NCBI RefSeq assembly: GCF_030519375.1
Contig: NZ_JAUMKB010000006.1
Location: forward strand, 1 to 64,000
Reading direction: 5' to 3'
DNA: 64,000 nucleotides
From: Mucilaginibacter tolerans
GTDB taxonomy: Bacteria > Bacteroidota > Bacteroidia > Sphingobacteriales > Sphingobacteriaceae
In this document: positions 32,429 through 41,850 of the stretch, one piece after another
How positions within the stretch are numbered: the first letter of the stretch is position 1
Layout of the letters: each line of letters opens with the position of its first letter
Program-made: the position numbers and the translations under genes
The notes under the pieces: model-generated
The model's input: only the letters and a program-made list of their open reading frames with translations
Told to the model about the DNA's origin: nothing
Database searches by the model: none

Positions 32429-34264
32429 CTATTCCACCGTTACCGATTTAGCCAGGTTTCTTGGCTGATCGACATTACAGCCGCGCATTACAGCAATATG
32501 GTAGGATATCAATTGTAGCGGAATAGTTGCGAGCAGCGGAACAAAAGCCTCATCTGTTTGTGGTATCTCGATCACGTAATCAGCCATTGCTTTTACGTCG
32601 GTATCGCCTTCTGTAACAATAGCAATTACTTTCCCTCCCCGCGCTTTCACTTCTTGTATGTTACTGATCACTTTTTCGTAGGATGAATGCTTTGTTGCTA
32701 TAAACACCACCGGCATTTCTTCATCTATCAACGCAATTGGACCATGCTTCATTTCAGCGGCCGGATACCCTTCGGCATGGATATAAGAAATCTCTTTTAA
32801 CTTTAATGCACCTTCCAGCGCTACTGGAAACGAACTTCCGCGACCCAGGAAAAGGCAGTTACGTGAATCCTTAAATTTAGCTGCAATTTCCTTTACGTGA
32901 TCATTTGATTGCAGTGCTTTCTCAACCAATTCGGGTATTTCATTTAATTGGGTCAGCAGTTCAATCAGTTTGCTTTGCGTTATTGTTCCACGTTGTTGGG
33001 CAATATAGAAAGCGATCAGCGTAAGAACGGTTACCTGAGCAGTAAATGCTTTAGTTGAAGCCACGCCAATTTCTGGTCCGGCGTGAGTATACACACCTGC
33101 GTGGGTAATCCGCGGAATGGAGGCACCAACCACATTGCATACGCCAAAAATAGTTGCGCCCTTTTCCTTAGCCAATTCAATGGCCGCCATAGTATCGGCG
33201 GTCTCTCCTGATTGCGATATAGCAATCACCAGGTCCCTTTCGGTTATTATAGGGTTTCTGTATCTGAATTCCGACGCATACTCTACCTCAACCGGTACAC
33301 GCGCATATTCTTCTATAAGGTATTCACCAACCAAACCGGCATGCCAAGATGTTCCGCAAGCTACTATCAAAATACGATCTACATTTTTCAGCTTGTCAGT
33401 ATATTCTTTTATCCCCCCCAATTGAACTTTCCCGATTTTGGGGTAAATACGGCCCCTCATGCAATCCCTGATAGAACGCGGCTGCTCATATATCTCCTTC
33501 AGCATGAAGTGATCGTAGCCTCCTTTTTCGAGCATCTCCAGCTTCAGGTCAAGTTCATGGATGTACGGGGTTTGTACGGTATTGTCAATGTTCTTTATCA
33601 GCAGGTCATCCCGGCGTATATATGCTATCTCGTTATCATTAAGATAGATTACATTTTTTGTATATTCCACTATGGGGGTTGCATCCGACGCAACAAAATA
33701 TTCCCCCTCTCCAACACCAATCACCAGGGGGCTACCTTTTCTTGCCGCTATCAATTGGTCGGGTTCATCTGAACTCATAATAACAATTGCGTAAGCACCT
33801 ATTACCTTGTTCAGCGCTACACGTACAGCCTCGCGAATATCAAGGCCTGTTTCTTTTTGAATATCTTCAACCAAATGAATCAGCACCTCGGTATCTGTAT
33901 CGCTCAGAAAAACATGACCTTTTGCTAACAAAGCTTCTTTGATCACCGCATAATTCTCGATAATTCCGTTATGTATGATAGTAAGCCTACGATCACCGGA
34001 AGAGTGCGGGTGAGAATTACGATCGCTGGGAGCACCATGTGTGGCCCAGCGTGTGTGGCCCATACCAATTGTGCCATGCAGATTAACTCCTTTGACAAAT
34101 TCCTCAAGGTCGCTAACCTTGCCAGCCTTTTTATAAACTTTAATATCTTTATCAATTAGCGCGACACCTGCGCTATCGTATCCACGGTATTCTAAACGAT
34201 GTAAACCCTTGATTACTATAGGATATGCATCTCTATAGCCAATATAACCAACAATACCACACAT
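32429..34264 (-). CDS. glmS: Glutamine-fructose-6-phosphate aminotransferase (isomerizing)
   Basis: 611 residues. The glutaminase domain begins MCGIVGYIGYRDAYPIV with the catalytic Cys2 exposed after Met removal, and has GMGHTRWATHGAPSDRNSHP. Two SIS sugar-isomerase domains follow (ILIVACGTSWHAGLVGEYLI, ISQSGETADTMAA, LGRGSSFPVALEGALKLKEI). The end KSVTVE is typical. It makes glucosamine-6-phosphate for peptidoglycan and lipid A. No GlmS ribozyme-like leader is seen; the leader is about 25 nt. Confidence 0.96.
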   Translation of the reverse strand: MCGIVGYIGYRDAYPIVIKGLHRLEYRGYDSAGVALIDKDIKVYKKAGKVSDLEEFVKGVNLHGTIGMGHTRWATHGAPSDRNSHPHSSGDRRLTIIHNGIIENYAVIKEALLAKGHVFLSDTDTEVLIHLVEDIQKETGLDIREAVRVALNKVIGAYAIVIMSSDEPDQLIAARKGSPLVIGVGEGEYFVASDATPIVEYTKNVIYLNDNEIAYIRRDDLLIKNIDNTVQTPYIHELDLKLEMLEKGGYDHFMLKEIYEQPRSIRDCMRGRIYPKIGKVQLGGIKEYTDKLKNVDRILIVACGTSWHAGLVGEYLIEEYARVPVEVEYASEFRYRNPIITERDLVIAISQSGETADTMAAIELAKEKGATIFGVCNVVGASIPRITHAGVYTHAGPEIGVASTKAFTAQVTVLTLIAFYIAQQRGTITQSKLIELLTQLNEIPELVEKALQSNDHVKEIAAKFKDSRNCLFLGRGSSFPVALEGALKLKEISYIHAEGYPAAEMKHGPIALIDEEMPVVFIATKHSSYEKVISNIQEVKARGGKVIAIVTEGDTDVKAMADYVIEIPQTDEAFVPLLATIPLQLISYHIAVMRGCNVDQPRNLAKSVTVE

Positions 34265-34293
34265 AAGTAGAAGTTTTTAAATTTAAAAAGAAA

Positions 34294-34323
34294 CAAAAAT
34301 AACCAGCTATTCGATATAATCAA
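34294..34323 (-). promoter_or_regulatory. glmS promoter
   Basis: Minus strand: TTG (34323-34321), 19-nt spacer, TATTTTTG (34301-34294). This is a consensus Bacteroidota promoter, about 30 nt upstream of the ATG. Confidence 0.82.
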
Positions 34324-34353
34324 CACCGATCGTCATTATTAGTTGTAGTAAAT

Positions 34354-34382
34354 AAAAAAAGGCCTCCGTGAGGCCTTTTTTT
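34354..34382. terminator. Bidirectional terminator with AAAAAAAGGCCTC/GAGGCCTTTTTTT stem
   Basis: A perfect 13-bp stem with a CGT loop and long A and T tracts on its flanks. It touches the stop codon of the DUF4270 gene, whose transcript it ends before glmS. Confidence 0.9.
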
Positions 34383-35820
34383 ATTTGTTTACCTTGGTAT
34401 ATATGATATTCAACTTTATACGGGAGTCGTAAAGTGCGGAATTTTTCGCCTGAGTGCCTACTGCAATTAACCTGGCAGCTGTTTGTGTTGTGGGGGCGAC
34501 ATCGATAGATGATTTATTTATTGTATCAACAGGCGCCAAAAAAGTGCCGTAATCTTTTACCCGGCCATCAATCAGATCTTGTATATAACCTGTTATAACA
34601 AAATGGTATGCATTACCTTTACTTGTCTTAGCATAGTAACCGCCGAATACACCCGGTGAAATGTAACGGGGATCAGCCGTGCTTGCATCTTGTAATTCTA
34701 TTATTTGCTTTGACAAATCATACCTATACATTGTTATTTTGGGCAACGGGTTTGCATAAATAGGCACAGGAAATTTCTCGCTGGGCGTAATAACCAATTC
34801 TGCTCTGTTCACAATAATTTTCCCCAGGGAGGCAGTAAGATTCTTAAGATAGGGAAACTTGATTCTGACTTTTGTCCCGGCCATACCTTGAAGGTATATG
34901 AGATTTCTTGAGCTGATGGTATCCGAAAACTCTGACCTAAGAGTCTGCGACGATGTGTTTTTTATCTGAGACGCATGTGTAGTTATCGGAAGTGTCACCA
35001 TCGCAGTATCGATCGTTGTACCATTGGTTGTATGATAGTATACGTTTAGTGAGTCCGCTGAACCAAACATAATAGTGCCCCCGGCACCTGTTGATCCCGT
35101 TTTATCTAACGTGAGGTAAAGTCCCTTTACATTATTTAGAAATACTACATTAGAAGCCAGCTGTGCACTTGGCGCATTAAAGAGAATATTGTTAATAAAG
35201 TTATTATTGATACGTATCCTCAGCTCGGGCGGGACCTTTTTTACCGAATCCGGTTTTCCACGAATGATAGCAGCTATTTTGACGCTATCATGGGTAAGTG
35301 CAAGAAATGAATGAGTACCAAGAATACTACTACTTTGATAAGCAAAGGTGTTAGTGTTGTAATAAAACGCACCGCTTTTCAAACGGTTCGATAGTTGATA
35401 TACATTTATTTTATACTTTGAAGTTACTGAATCTCCGTAAAAACCGTCAGCATATGGCATAACCAAAACTGCAGAATCAACTACAACAGAACCCGTCGGA
35501 AGTGAATAAGCTCCCTGGCCTGGCAAGTTTAAGGTTAGCGCCACATTAGATTCGACCGTGCCAAATACCGGATCATTAAAAAACCCGAATGGCATTTTGG
35601 TAATCCCGGACGTAACAATCGAATCCTGAGATAACGGGTTGCCTATATCGGGCAAGGTATTTACTACGATTGTACACGTATCGATCAGGGAACCATTTAG
35701 TTGTGTAGACGAATCCACTCCCAACCCAATCGTATCCTTGTTTTTGCAGCTATTCAAAATAAAAAGACTTATTAACAGGGTCAATAAGTCTAATCGGAAA
35801 AATTTCATATATGATCTCAA
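34381..35820 (-). CDS. DUF4270 lipoprotein
   Basis: 479 residues with a lipobox (FILNSC, Cys25) after a hydrophobic signal, so a lipoprotein of the cell envelope. An internal Met5 is an alternative start. The rest is all-beta. DUF4270 traits are visible: GSLIDTCTIVVNTLPD, SGITKMPFGFFNDPVFGTVE, and the later LNTFLAPVD-like FLAPVDTINK region. The family is widespread in Bacteroidota and of unknown function. It lies 3 bp downstream of the glycosyltransferase-5 domain gene, an arrangement that suggests cotranslation. Confidence 0.85.
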   Translation of the reverse strand: MRSYMKFFRLDLLTLLISLFILNSCKNKDTIGLGVDSSTQLNGSLIDTCTIVVNTLPDIGNPLSQDSIVTSGITKMPFGFFNDPVFGTVESNVALTLNLPGQGAYSLPTGSVVVDSAVLVMPYADGFYGDSVTSKYKINVYQLSNRLKSGAFYYNTNTFAYQSSSILGTHSFLALTHDSVKIAAIIRGKPDSVKKVPPELRIRINNNFINNILFNAPSAQLASNVVFLNNVKGLYLTLDKTGSTGAGGTIMFGSADSLNVYYHTTNGTTIDTAMVTLPITTHASQIKNTSSQTLRSEFSDTISSRNLIYLQGMAGTKVRIKFPYLKNLTASLGKIIVNRAELVITPSEKFPVPIYANPLPKITMYRYDLSKQIIELQDASTADPRYISPGVFGGYYAKTSKGNAYHFVITGYIQDLIDGRVKDYGTFLAPVDTINKSSIDVAPTTQTAARLIAVGTQAKNSALYDSRIKLNIIYTKVNK

Positions 35821-35823
35821 AAC

Positions 35824-36648
35824 TTATGCAACATGTACCAATTCCTCATTGGTAATTTCGTCGTAAAAATTGTAATAATTTTCGAAATCAGAAGTGGAAT
35901 TAAACTCTAAAACCGATTTATTGCTGTTTTTAACATTATTTAACACTTCATCGTCAATATTTTCGCTGCCCAAAACTATTCCGTCCGAATAGTGAATGGC
36001 GCCCGCATACAACGCTGAATTGGAACCTGGTTTATAAACGTCGGTGTGTTGTTCGGTCATATCGGCCATAACCGCCTTGTGTGTAAAATCAGGATTCAAC
36101 TGACCATTAAAATCATTCTCATAAATAGAATAAACTATTTTCGAATTTTTAAAGGTCGGGTCGTCCTTGTAGGTAGTTTTTAAATAAGCCGGCACTAATG
36201 CGCTCATCCAGCCGTGGCAATGAATGATGTCAGGCGCCCAGCCCAATTTTTTTACTGTTTCTAATGCGCCCTTGCAAAAGAAAATAGTTCTCTCATCATT
36301 GTCAGCATAAAATTTCCCATCCTTATCAGCAAACACATGCTTACGCTGAAAATATTCTTCGTTATCTAAAAAATATACCTGCATACGCGCTGCCGGGATG
36401 GACGCAACTTTGATGATCAAAGGATTATCATTATCATTAATAATGATATTCATACCCGATAAACGTATCACCTCATGAAGCCTGTTCCTGCGCTCATTAA
36501 TATTTCCGAAACGTGGCATCAGGATACGTATTTCGTAGCCTTTTTCCTGCATAGCCTGAGGCAGTTGACGCGTTATTTCGGAAATTTTAGAGAGTTCGAG
36601 GAAAGGTGACATTTCATGTGTAATGAACAGAAGCTTAGATTTACCCAT
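35824..36648 (-). CDS. Stand-alone starch/glycogen synthase catalytic domain (GT5-like)
   Basis: 274 residues matching only the N-terminal GT5 half of glycogen synthase: KLLFITHEMSPFLELSKISE with the following ITRQLPQAM, YEIRILMPRFG, DIIHCHGWMSALVPAYLK, and SIYENDFNGQL. The nucleotide-sugar-binding C-terminal GT1 half is absent. The canonical K-x-G-G-L is replaced by LSKISEITRQL, so it may not be catalytic. There is no frameshift and the frame ends cleanly, so it is a real short form. Its promoter faces that of panC. Confidence 0.8.
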   Translation of the reverse strand: MGKSKLLFITHEMSPFLELSKISEITRQLPQAMQEKGYEIRILMPRFGNINERRNRLHEVIRLSGMNIIINDNDNPLIIKVASIPAARMQVYFLDNEEYFQRKHVFADKDGKFYADNDERTIFFCKGALETVKKLGWAPDIIHCHGWMSALVPAYLKTTYKDDPTFKNSKIVYSIYENDFNGQLNPDFTHKAVMADMTEQHTDVYKPGSNSALYAGAIHYSDGIVLGSENIDDEVLNNVKNSNKSVLEFNSTSDFENYYNFYDEITNEELVHVA

Positions 36649-36697
36649 CTCTAATCAGTATTAAAATTATGTAAAGAAGTCAAAAAATTTGAGTCTG

Positions 36698-36728
36698 CAA
36701 ATATAAGCATTATCTTATGAATTATCAA
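36698..36728 (-). promoter_or_regulatory. Promoter of the GT5-like/DUF4270 operon
   Basis: Minus strand: TTG (36728-36726), 20-nt spacer, TATATTTG (36705-36698), about 50 nt before the ATG. Confidence 0.8.
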
Positions 36729-36745
36729 TCTATTATGCAAGTAAG

Positions 36746-36778
36746 TTTTGGTTATTTTTAATCAATTGCACAACTTTG
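36746..36778 (+). promoter_or_regulatory. panC promoter
   Basis: TTTTG (36746-36750), 20-nt spacer, CAACTTTG (36771-36778), one mismatch to TAnnTTTG. It ends 26 nt before the TTG start of panC and supports that downstream start. Confidence 0.65.
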
Positions 36779-36804
36779 CCCGTTTTTCACTAAATCCCCG
36801 CCAA

Positions 36805-37644
36805 TTGAAGATTTTCACCACCAAGGAAAGCCTGACCAAATATTTGGAAGATTTGCGCAACAATGGCAAAAGCATAGGCTTTGTGCCAACTATGGGCGCT
36901 TTACACCAGGGACATTTGTCTCTGCTGGCTCAGTCACAGCAACAAACGGATCTATCTGTATGCAGCATTTTTGTGAACCCAACACAGTTTAATGATCCCA
37001 GGGACCTGGAGAAATATCCACGTCCCATTGAATCAGACATAAAAAAACTGGAACAGGCGGGGTGCGATGTTCTGTTCAATCCGGAAGTAAGTGAAATGTA
37101 TGCCGGCAATGAGCAATGGCATTTGGATCTGGGCGAACTTGAACATTTGCTTGAAGGAAAATTCAGGCCGGGGCATTACCAGGGAGTAACGCAGGTGGTA
37201 TTTAAACTCTTTAATATTGTAAAACCGGATATGGCATTTTTTGGCCAAAAGGATTATCAGCAGTTTATGGTAATACAAAAAATGGTCGATTTGCTGCATT
37301 TGCCGGTAAAACTGGTAATGTGTCCTATTTTGCGGGAAACGGATGGTCTGGCTATGAGCTCGAGGAATATTCATTTATCACCGGATGACCGACAGCATGC
37401 CCTTATATTATCAAAGACCCTTAACTGGCTGAAACAAAATTTTAATGCAGATGAGATAGCTTCACTATCAAAACATTGTGAGGATATGATCAAGGCTGAA
37501 GCCGACATACAACTGGAATATTTTGAAATTGCAAATGGCGAAACCTTGCATAATGCAGATCAGAAGAGCAAACAAATAGTAGCATTGGTTGCTGCTAAAG
37601 TAGGCAAGACCCGGTTGATAGATAATATGATTATTCGTTCATAG
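36805..37644 (+). CDS. panC: Pantothenate synthetase, TTG start
   Basis: 279 residues that join pantoate and beta-alanine with ATP. The TTG at 36805 is chosen because it gives the family start MKIFTTKESL and lies just after the promoter. ATP-binding histidines are in PTMGALHQGHLSLL (His34, His37). Also present are FVNPTQFNDPRDLEKYPRP, KLFNIVKPDMAFFGQKDYQQ and the KMSKS-like AMSSRN. It heads a panC-panD pair of vitamin B5 synthesis. Confidence 0.92.
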   Translation: MKIFTTKESLTKYLEDLRNNGKSIGFVPTMGALHQGHLSLLAQSQQQTDLSVCSIFVNPTQFNDPRDLEKYPRPIESDIKKLEQAGCDVLFNPEVSEMYAGNEQWHLDLGELEHLLEGKFRPGHYQGVTQVVFKLFNIVKPDMAFFGQKDYQQFMVIQKMVDLLHLPVKLVMCPILRETDGLAMSSRNIHLSPDDRQHALILSKTLNWLKQNFNADEIASLSKHCEDMIKAEADIQLEYFEIANGETLHNADQKSKQIVALVAAKVGKTRLIDNMIIRS

Positions 37645-37727
37645 ATCATCGGTAATAGTTCATAGCGATTAACTATCGGGAAACATTTTACATGGCTATG
37701 AACCATGAACTATCGACTATGATCTAA
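37645..37727. repeat. ATAGTTCATAG-type degenerate repeats between panC and panD
   Basis: Units ATAGATCATC, TAGTTCATAG, then CTATGAACCATGAACTATCG and ACTATGATC. The two halves are inverted and can fold into an imperfect hairpin. The repeat ends next to the -7 element of panD. Confidence 0.6.
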
Positions 37728-37734
37728 GAAACAC

Positions 37735-37742
37735 TAACTTTG
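37735..37742 (+). promoter_or_regulatory. panD -7 element 4 nt before ATG
   Basis: TAACTTTG matches TAnnTTTG and ends 4 nt before the panD ATG, implying a leaderless transcript in addition to readthrough from panC. Confidence 0.55.
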
Positions 37743-37746
37743 CACC

Positions 37747-38097
37747 ATGATTATAGAGGTATTAAAATCCAAGCTTCACCGCTGTAAGGTAACACAGGCT
37801 GAACTGAATTACGTTGGCAGCATAACGATAGACGAGGATTTGATGGATGCAGCTAATATTATAGCTAACGAGAAGGTACAAATCGTAAATAATAATAACG
37901 GTGCCCGCTTTGAGACCTACGTAATAAAAGGCGAGCGCGGCACAGGTACAATATGTCTAAATGGCGCAACGGCACGCCTGGCCCAGGTTGGTGACATCGT
38001 GATTATTATGTCATACGCCTATATGGAAATGGATGAAGCGCGTAATTACAAGCCAATATTAGTATTCCCGGATGCGGATAATAAATTGATAAAATAA
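37747..38097 (+). CDS. panD: Aspartate 1-decarboxylase
   Basis: 116 residues of the pyruvoyl enzyme that makes beta-alanine for PanC. The self-cleavage site Gly24-Ser25 is in [18 protein letters not shown], and LHRCKVTQ precedes it. [10 protein letters not shown] and [17 protein letters not shown] follow. Length is normal. It follows panC after a repeat-filled 102-bp gap. Confidence 0.95.
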   Translation: MIIEVLKSKLHRCKVTQAELNYVGSITIDEDLMDAANIIANEKVQIVNNNNGARFETYVIKGERGTGTICLNGATARLAQVGDIVIIMSYAYMEMDEARNYKPILVFPDADNKLIK

Positions 38098-38102
38098 AAT
38101 TT

Positions 38103-38633
38103 CTATTTGGGTGCCGGGTAAGCTGCAAGTCCCAATACCACATGTACACTTGCATCCGTTTTCGAGGCGTTGCGTACTTTATAAGTCATTCGTACCCGTA
38201 TCTGCGGCTCGCGGACCAACTCATCAAGCATGTTTGAATTATCGATGTCCAGCACTACATCATTACCTACATTAGCGCCGATATCGCTGCGCGATGCTAC
38301 CATAACCTCATCCTGACCTTCATGATTAGAAAGATATATTCTAACTTCAGACAGGTTGCCAAGATTGTAATCCGAAGGTTCAGTCGACATAAGCCTGGCT
38401 GAAACAATCCTCACCATTTTGATGCGGTCGGCGTTATTTTTCCCAAAGTTTTGATCAAAGCTCGTTGCCGTGCTGATTGCCGACCCTATGCTTCCCGGTT
38501 TTGATGATGCCGGTACCACAAGTGTGGAAGTGTATGGGAAAGACGATTTAACGGCAGACTGGAACATAGCGCAGCCGCTAAGGGCAATAAATACCCCTGC
38601 GAAAATCAGCAGTCGTTTATTCGTAAAATACAT
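38103..38633 (-). CDS. Lipoprotein of unknown function
   Basis: 176 residues with a lipobox (IALSGC, Cys21). The mature part is predicted all-beta, with DRIKMVRIVSARLMSTEPSD, LSEVRIYLSNHEGQDEVMVA and QIRVRMTYKVRNASKTDASV. I do not recognise a named family. It is convergent with panD (5 bp apart). Confidence 0.7.
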   Translation of the reverse strand: MYFTNKRLLIFAGVFIALSGCAMFQSAVKSSFPYTSTLVVPASSKPGSIGSAISTATSFDQNFGKNNADRIKMVRIVSARLMSTEPSDYNLGNLSEVRIYLSNHEGQDEVMVASRSDIGANVGNDVVLDIDNSNMLDELVREPQIRVRMTYKVRNASKTDASVHVVLGLAAYPAPK

Positions 38634-38852
38634 GGCGTTGGTTTATGTAAAGCAATTTAATAAATTTTATTGTTAGTTGTCACTATTTATATCCATTACA
38701 ACGCAACCATATTAAAGTTTTTCGATATCAAAAGCTGCCAAATATTTACAATGAAAAAATGCTTTAAAGCCATCTAAATATTGCGTTTTGACCCCGTCCA
38801 CAAGGCTTAGATACTATTTTAAAATAATCAAAAAAAAATCCTTTTCAAACTC

Positions 38853-38987
38853 TATCTTTGCATCCCGACACTGAGGTCGGGATTTCCACTTTCAGTGCAT
38901 AGTTTTCAAGTCCTTAGCCGACAGATTTAGCCGTTTAAAGGGTGCGGTCAAGACGTGGGACTCAACATTTAAGATTCAAAAAAGACT
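38853..38987 (+). promoter_or_regulatory. carB promoter -7 and long leader with hairpin
   Basis: TATCTTTG (38853-38860) matches the -7 consensus. The leader to the carB ATG is then about 120 nt. It begins with a hairpin, CCCGAC (38864-38869) pairing with GTCGGG (38876-38881), right at the expected transcript start. The long leader may carry a control element, but no known riboswitch or PyrR site was recognised. The rest of the 354-bp gap (38634-38852) shows no gene. Confidence 0.5.
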
Positions 38988-41804
38988 ATGCCCAAAAATA
39001 CTTCCATCAAATCCGTTCTAATTATTGGTTCAGGCCCTATTATTATTGGCCAGGCGTGTGAATTTGATTACTCTGGTTCGCAGGCTGCCCTGTCTTTAAA
39101 AGAAGAAGGGATCACCGTTTCAATTATCAACAGCAATCCGGCTACCATCATGACGGATAAAGTGATCGCAGATCATGTTTATCTGTGGCCCTTGGATTGT
39201 GACAGTATAGAGAAAATACTTCAGGAGCAGAATATTGATGCTGTGTTGCCTACAATGGGCGGCCAAACTGCGCTGAACCTGTGCAAGGAGGCTGAAGAAC
39301 GCGGAATTTGGGAGAAATACAATGTGCGCGTAATAGGTGTAGATACTGCTGCTATTGAAAAGACCGAGAACCGCGAGGCTTTCCGCCAGTTGATGGTGGA
39401 TATTGGTGTTGACGTGGCAAAATCAAAGATCGCTAATTCTTTCCTTGAAGGAAAAGAGGCTGCGCAAGACATCGGTTTCCCGTTGGTTATCCGCCCCAGC
39501 TACACCTTAGGCGGTAAAGGTGCTGGCTTTGTACATAAAAAAGAAGATTTTGACCAGGCATTAAGCCGCGGTTTGCAAGCCTCGCCAACACATGAGGTTT
39601 TGGTAGAGCAGGCTGTATTTGGTTGGAAGGAATATGAGCTGGAGTTGCTGCGCGACAACCGGGACAATGTGATCATCATTTGCTCGATAGAGAATTTCGA
39701 TCCGATGGGTATCCATACCGGCGACTCGATCACCGTAGCGCCGATGATGACGCTGAGTGACCGTTGCTACCAGGAAATGCGTAACCAGGCCATTAAGATG
39801 ATGCGCGCCATAGGCAACTTTGCCGGCGGTTGTAATGTGCAGTTTGCGGTAAACCCGGCGGACGAACAGATCATCGCAATTGAGATTAACCCTCGCGTAT
39901 CGCGTTCATCAGCACTGGCATCCAAAGCAACCGGGTATCCAATCGCAAAAATAGCCGCCAAACTGGCTATAGGATATAATCTTGACGAAATAGAAAACCA
40001 GATCACCAAAACCACCTCGGCTTATTTTGAGCCAACGCTGGATTACGTGATCGTAAAAGTACCGCGCTGGAACTTTGATAAGTTCAAGGGCGCAAATAAA
40101 CAGCTCGGCCTGCAGATGAAATCAGTAGGCGAGGTGATGGCCATTGGCCGCAGCTTTATTGAGGCTTTGCAGAAGGCCTGCCAGAGCCTGGAAATTGGCC
40201 GCGCCGGCTTAGGTGCCGACGGCCGCCAGAGCCGCAACCTCGACGAGATCATGAACAGCCTGGAAAACCCAAGCTGGGACAGGTTGTTCCACATTTACGA
40301 TGCGTTAAGCCTGGGCGTTCCGATCGAATCAGTAAGAAAAGCTACAAAAATTGATCGCTGGTTCCTTAATCAAATACAGGAAATAGTGAATCTGGAAACA
40401 GAGCTGCGTCGTTACTCGTTAAATAACATTCCCGAAGAGTTCCTTTACACTCTCAAACAAAAAGGGTTCTCGGATGTGCAGATTGCACACGTGCTGGGTA
40501 ATGTGAGTGAGGAAGATGTATATCAGCGTCGTCAGCGCCTGGGCATTCGCCGGGTATACAAGATGGTGGACACTTGTGCAGCTGAGTTCCCTGCTAAAAC
40601 GCCTTACTATTACTCTACTTACGAAGGAGAGAACGAATCAAAAGTATCGGACAAGAAAAAGATTATTGTATTAGGCTCTGGCCCTAATCGTATCGGACAA
40701 GGCATTGAGTTCGACTATAGCTGTGTTCACGGCTTATTGGCCGCAAAAGAAGCCGGATACGAAGCGATTATGATCAATTGCAATCCGGAAACAGTATCCA
40801 CTGACTTCAACATGGCCGATAAGCTTTACTTCGAGCCGGTATTCTGGGAGCATGTTCGCGAAATCATAGACCTGGAACAACCCGAAGGGGTTATCGTTCA
40901 GTTAGGCGGTCAAACCGCCTTGAAGATGGCTGAAAAACTGAATGAACATGGTATCAGGATCATCGGAACCTCTTTCGATGACATGGACATCGCTGAAGAC
41001 CGTGGCCGTTTCTCAGATCTGCTGAAAGATTTAGATATTCCATATCCAAAATATGGCGTAGCTGAAAATGCGGAAGAAGCTATTGAAGTAGCACATAAGG
41101 TAGGTTATCCGGTACTTGTTCGTCCAAGTTATGTATTAGGTGGACAAGGCATGAGTATCGTAATCAATGATGAGGACCTGGAAAAAGCAGTAGTGAGCCT
41201 GTTGCGTAACCTTCCAGGTAACAGGGTGTTGATCGACCACTTCCTCGACCGCGCTGAAGAAGCCGAGTCAGATTCAATCCATGATGGTGAAGATGTTCAT
41301 ATCATTGGCTTGATGGAACACATCGAACCTGCAGGTATCCACTCAGGGGATTCAAGCGCTGTATTGCCACCATTCAACCTATCGGCGAACGTGATCAAAC
41401 AGATGGAAGATCATACCATAAAGATTGCCAGAGCCCTGAACGTGCGTGGTTTGCTGAATATCCAGTTCGCAATCAAAGACGAAAAGGTATATGTCATCGA
41501 AGCTAACCCGCGTGCGTCACGTACAGTTCCGTTCATTGCTAAAGCTTATGACGTACCTTACATCAACATCGCGGCCAAAGTGATGCTGGGTGTAAATAAA
41601 CTGAAAGACTTTAAAATCGAGCGCAAGTTATCAGGATATGCCATCAAAGAACCGGTGTTCTCATTCGATAAATTCCCTGAAGTAAACAAGGAGCTTGGCC
41701 CGGAAATGAAATCAACAGGCGAAGCTATCCGCTTTATACCAAACCTGGAAGATCCATACTTCAGGCACCTGTATAAAGAGAAATCAATGTATTTGAGCAA
41801 GTAA
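38988..41804 (+). CDS. carB: Carbamoyl-phosphate synthase large subunit, short form
   Basis: 938 residues with the two ATP-grasp halves: the first begins KSVLIIGSGPIIIGQACEFD and the second IIVLGSGPNRIGQGIEFDYS. It makes carbamoyl phosphate from bicarbonate, ATP and ammonia supplied by CarA, for pyrimidines and arginine. It stops at HLYKEKSMYLSK, right after the second ATP-grasp module, so the C-terminal MGS-like allosteric domain (about 140 residues in the 1073-residue E. coli protein) is missing. The frame ends cleanly, so this is a native short form. carA is not in this window. Confidence 0.94.
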   Translation: MPKNTSIKSVLIIGSGPIIIGQACEFDYSGSQAALSLKEEGITVSIINSNPATIMTDKVIADHVYLWPLDCDSIEKILQEQNIDAVLPTMGGQTALNLCKEAEERGIWEKYNVRVIGVDTAAIEKTENREAFRQLMVDIGVDVAKSKIANSFLEGKEAAQDIGFPLVIRPSYTLGGKGAGFVHKKEDFDQALSRGLQASPTHEVLVEQAVFGWKEYELELLRDNRDNVIIICSIENFDPMGIHTGDSITVAPMMTLSDRCYQEMRNQAIKMMRAIGNFAGGCNVQFAVNPADEQIIAIEINPRVSRSSALASKATGYPIAKIAAKLAIGYNLDEIENQITKTTSAYFEPTLDYVIVKVPRWNFDKFKGANKQLGLQMKSVGEVMAIGRSFIEALQKACQSLEIGRAGLGADGRQSRNLDEIMNSLENPSWDRLFHIYDALSLGVPIESVRKATKIDRWFLNQIQEIVNLETELRRYSLNNIPEEFLYTLKQKGFSDVQIAHVLGNVSEEDVYQRRQRLGIRRVYKMVDTCAAEFPAKTPYYYSTYEGENESKVSDKKKIIVLGSGPNRIGQGIEFDYSCVHGLLAAKEAGYEAIMINCNPETVSTDFNMADKLYFEPVFWEHVREIIDLEQPEGVIVQLGGQTALKMAEKLNEHGIRIIGTSFDDMDIAEDRGRFSDLLKDLDIPYPKYGVAENAEEAIEVAHKVGYPVLVRPSYVLGGQGMSIVINDEDLEKAVVSLLRNLPGNRVLIDHFLDRAEEAESDSIHDGEDVHIIGLMEHIEPAGIHSGDSSAVLPPFNLSANVIKQMEDHTIKIARALNVRGLLNIQFAIKDEKVYVIEANPRASRTVPFIAKAYDVPYINIAAKVMLGVNKLKDFKIERKLSGYAIKEPVFSFDKFPEVNKELGPEMKSTGEAIRFIPNLEDPYFRHLYKEKSMYLSK

Positions 41805-41850
41805 ATTCGGAATTGGCATAGAAAGTGCCTTATTACAGGCACAAAGCGAC

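Noticed and set aside
33212-33772. 186-aa open frame on the strand opposite glmS
   Set aside because: It lies fully antisense to conserved glmS coding sequence and has no family pattern or promoter.
34265-34293. glmS ribozyme leader
   Set aside because: The promoter leaves a leader of only about 25 nt, too short for the ribozyme.
35824-36648. Broken glycogen synthase pseudogene
   Set aside because: No remnant of the GT1 half follows; the frame ends cleanly and the next gene starts within 3 bp, so it is an intact short protein.
38988-41804. carB truncated by mutation
   Set aside because: The stop falls at the domain border and no MGS coding remnant follows, so a native short form is more likely.
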